From the NCBI GenBank assembly GCA_020426065.1, contig JAGQQT010000163.1, positions 1 through 8,127 on the forward strand: a DNA stretch of 8,127 nt, given 5' to 3'. The position numbers and the translations under genes are program-made. Source of the DNA: Planctomycetaceae bacterium (lineage in GTDB: Bacteria; Planctomycetota; Planctomycetia; Planctomycetales; Planctomycetaceae). Under the pieces are notes generated by a model. That model made no database searches, was not told the DNA's origin, and saw nothing but the letters and a program-made list of their open reading frames with translations. How positions within the stretch are numbered: the stretch's first letter is position 1; each line of letters begins with the position of its first letter. This document shows, piece after piece, positions 6,381 through 8,127 of this stretch.

Positions 6381-7004
6381 GGCAGCAATTCCGACTCGTA
6401 ACGTTGTGAAGGGGGCCAAAGCCAGAAGGAACAATCTACCCGGACAAGCCAGCAGAGCTGGTTTGCATGACCGCCGAAATACTGGTCACGTAAGACATTG
6501 CGCTCGTTGCACAACTTTGACGTGCTGGTAACCCGGGGATTTCCGTCTCAGATTCCGCTCACTTCCAGCAGTTGCCTTTGTGAACGACTCCGAACCTGTG
6601 ACGAGACACGCGATGAGATACTCAGGAGTGTCGAGGTCTTTTTGTCTGGTAAGATGTGGGTCTGTCTTTGTTTTGGGGATGCCACAGTCTACTTGTTGCG
6701 GTTAAACCGCATTGGAACTTACAGTCTGGTGACAGTCTGATTCAGTCCAGAATGAAAGTCGTGCCGCATTGTTGCGGTCCCCTACCCGCAAATCAACCCA
6801 ATCGATCCGTTATCAGAGCGAGCAGGCACATATCAATCACCTCAGATGCATTTTCTGGGCAATTGGATAATCCTTCCAGGGGATTTCTGTAGGCTGAGTG
6901 ACTGGCGCCCGCCGAGAAACTCGCTGAAAGCAAGCCCTCGACAGATGAGAACATTGCATCGGACTGCAACCATTCTCTTCCGAGTGTCACACTTCACTAG
7001 CGAC
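6381..7004. other. Long intergenic region with short repeats; no convincing gene
   Basis: About 620 bases separate the small minus-strand gene from the terminator of the DUF1559 gene. The open frames here give proteins with no family character or helical pattern, and I do not call any. The region must hold the promoter of the small gene (minus strand). It contains a hairpin at 6446-6464 (AAGCCAGC / GCTGGTTT, one G-T pair, loop AGA), a short palindrome at 6698-6710 (GCGGTT-A-AACCGC) and CAGTC direct repeats listed separately. Confidence 0.5.
6684..6747. repeat. Direct repeats of ACAGTCT / CAGTC with about one-turn spacing
   Basis: ACAGTCT occurs at 6684-6690, 6721-6727 and 6732-6738. The last two extend to ACAGTCTG, and a further CAGTC lies at 6743-6747. 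CAGTC starts at 6722, 6733 and 6743, spacings of 11 and 10 bases, so all three copies face the same side of the helix. This is the geometry of a cooperative regulator site. The nearest gene that could be controlled is the minus-strand small gene, whose start lies about 340 bases away. Confidence 0.4.
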
Positions 7005-7042
7005 CAAATAAAAATCCCCAGGCGGTTTGCACTGCCTGGGGA
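7005..7042 (-). terminator. Intrinsic terminator of the DUF1559 gene
   Basis: On the minus strand, TCCCCAGGC (7042-7034) pairs with GCCTGGGGA (7023-7015) around a 10-base loop: nine pairs, mostly GC. It is followed at once by a T-rich tract, TTTTTATTTG (7014-7005 as minus-strand sequence). The hairpin begins 41 bases past the stop codon of the DUF1559 gene. This is a textbook Rho-independent terminator. Confidence 0.92.
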
Positions 7043-7082
7043 CTGCAATCATTTGAATGTCTCGTCAGAGATCAGACGCAGA

Positions 7083-8127
7083 TTATTCGAAAGCTTCTTT
7101 CTTCAGGTTGCTGTGGTACAGCGTGGCACCGTTGTAGATTTCGAAGACTGGCATTTCGATCGCGTTTCCAGTGATCCCGTCAGCTTCTTCGGTTCCACCA
7201 GCCATCCCGAAACCAGGATTGAAGAAGTGGTCACCGTTGGTGTCTTTGAAGGATTTGACCGAGCCATCGCCCATCAGGATGTTCACCTGACCGCTGTGCA
7301 TGGCGTACCAGTCGCGAGTATCCTGCAGCCACAGCAGACCATCATCTCCCCCGTAGAGGGTATTCCAGTCAGAGGGAGTGGTGCTGTTGGTATGAGCATA
7401 AGCACCTGCTCCACCCAGATCGTTTGGAGAAGGATAAACGTCATTGCTGAAAGCTGGAGTACCAGCTGAACCATAGAGGTTCAAACCACCAGCTCCAACA
7501 TATCCGTTCTTGCCAGATTTGACAGCATTGTCGAGGAAGACCACGTCTGGAGGATTGGTACCACCAGTGTAGATGTAAGCAGGACCATCGTTGGCTGCTT
7601 CACAGAGACGATCCCCGGCAGGAGCCCAGCCTGGAATTTCGGTAGTCAGCACAGCTTCACCTGCATCTCCAGGAGAGGAGTCACCCAGCAGAGGAATCTG
7701 GGAGGTCGGAGGAGTGGCAGCATCCAGACGGGAAATCGTCATTGGGCCAATTGCATTTCCCAGACCTTTACAGGTTCCACTTTCCGGGAACCAGGCATTG
7801 GTTCCGCTGGAACCAGTTGCCACAACAGCAGCACCATCACCAGCCACAGTCGCAACATCGGTACGTCCGAGGTACCAGGAAGCAGCATAGTTGGTGGCAT
7901 AGCCTTTTTCGACAAAGTATTTGGCGATGTAAGCACCACGGGCCGGAGAAAAGGTTGCACCAGATTCACCGGTTCCGGTGAAGTCGGCACAGGAGCCATC
8001 GCTGAGGCGATAGACGAGGTGAGTTGGCAGTTTACCAGAGCCGGAGGTATCTCCCCCGAGCAGTTCATTGAACTTTTCCGAGAAAGCGAACGGGCTGCTG
8101 GGGCAGCGGAGTTCAGTACCGGAACCA
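7083..8127 (-). CDS. DUF1559 domain-containing protein (planctomycete pseudopilin-like family), 5'-truncated by the window edge
   Basis: The visible 347 residues are the middle and C-terminal parts; the frame stays open through the right edge, so the N-terminus is missing. Counting from the edge, residues 7-12 give LRCPSSP, the usual cysteine motif of the family. A TNYAASWYLGR segment follows, the family's S/TNY strand. HSGQVNILMGDG at 277-288 is the diagnostic H-X9-DG motif, followed by VKSFKDTNG. The middle is rich in Gly, Ser, Thr and Ala, as in an exported beta-rich protein. Complete family members start with a prepilin-type methylation signal, so this one is inferred to be a pseudopilin-like envelope protein; its exact role is unknown. 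These genes occur in dozens to hundreds of copies in planctomycete genomes. A GTG at 7847 opens the frame internally but is not the start, since homologous sequence continues upstream. The gene ends at a strong terminator. Confidence 0.9.
   Translation of the reverse strand, partial: GSGTELRCPSSPFAFSEKFNELLGGDTSGSGKLPTHLVYRLSDGSCADFTGTGESGATFSPARGAYIAKYFVEKGYATNYAASWYLGRTDVATVAGDGAAVVATGSSGTNAWFPESGTCKGLGNAIGPMTISRLDAATPPTSQIPLLGDSSPGDAGEAVLTTEIPGWAPAGDRLCEAANDGPAYIYTGGTNPPDVVFLDNAVKSGKNGYVGAGGLNLYGSAGTPAFSNDVYPSPNDLGGAGAYAHTNSTTPSDWNTLYGGDDGLLWLQDTRDWYAMHSGQVNILMGDGSVKSFKDTNGDHFFNPGFGMAGGTEEADGITGNAIEMPVFEIYNGATLYHSNLKKEAFE

Noticed and set aside
6381..6434. 18-residue N-terminal extension of the small protein from TTG 6434
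   Set aside because: It needs a non-ATG start, adds a hydrophobic stretch without a proper signal-peptide layout, and an ATG is available at the start of the hydrophilic part.
6498..6740. 80-codon plus-strand open frame in the intergenic region
   Set aside because: The product has no family character, no regular secondary-structure pattern and no Shine-Dalgarno; it overlaps the CAGTC repeats and looks like chance.
6846..7469. 207-codon plus-strand open frame crossing the terminator
   Set aside because: It runs antisense through the terminator and the 3' end of the DUF1559 gene, whose motifs show the minus strand is the coding one.
1..8127. CRISPR array, tRNA, rRNA or insertion sequence
   Set aside because: No regularly spaced long repeats, cloverleaf-like sequences, transposase motifs or terminal inverted repeats were seen.

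Overview
The window most likely comes from a planctomycete chromosome (class Planctomycetia; Gimesia or Rubinisphaera relatives are a guess). The main reason is the minus-strand gene at the right end, which has the H-X9-DG motif of the DUF1559 family that is greatly expanded in planctomycetes. Moderate GC content and spacious, loosely packed operons fit this.

Left third (1-2561, plus strand): a run of type II secretion system pseudopilin genes. The last codons of what looks like gspF are followed by gspG (major pseudopilin), gspH, gspI and gspJ. Each of the four pseudopilins has a basic leader ending in Gly, then a hydrophobic helix with Glu at +5, the hallmark of prepilin peptidase substrates. 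gspH and gspI overlap by ATGA. No gspK follows gspJ; instead there are about 309 non-coding bases rich in inverted repeats.

Middle (2871-6128, plus strand): one large gene for a 1085-residue SMC/Rad50/YhaN-like ATPase. It has an N-terminal Walker A, a coiled coil, a cysteine-rich segment where the coiled coil turns back, then an ABC-type signature, Walker B and H-loop. It ends in two diverged copies of a DUF4332-like helix-hairpin-helix module joined by a very arginine-rich linker. I know of no named system with this exact architecture, and it is the most interesting item in the window. A 76-residue coiled-coil protein gene (6150-6380, minus strand) converges on it with a 21-base gap.

Right part (6381-8127): about 700 bases without a convincing gene hold short direct repeats and a clear intrinsic terminator. 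The terminator serves the DUF1559 gene, which enters from the right edge on the minus strand with its N-terminus outside the window.

The pseudopilin operon, the ATPase, the small gene and the DUF1559 gene look like separate transcription units. Nothing seen ties the ATPase functionally to secretion.
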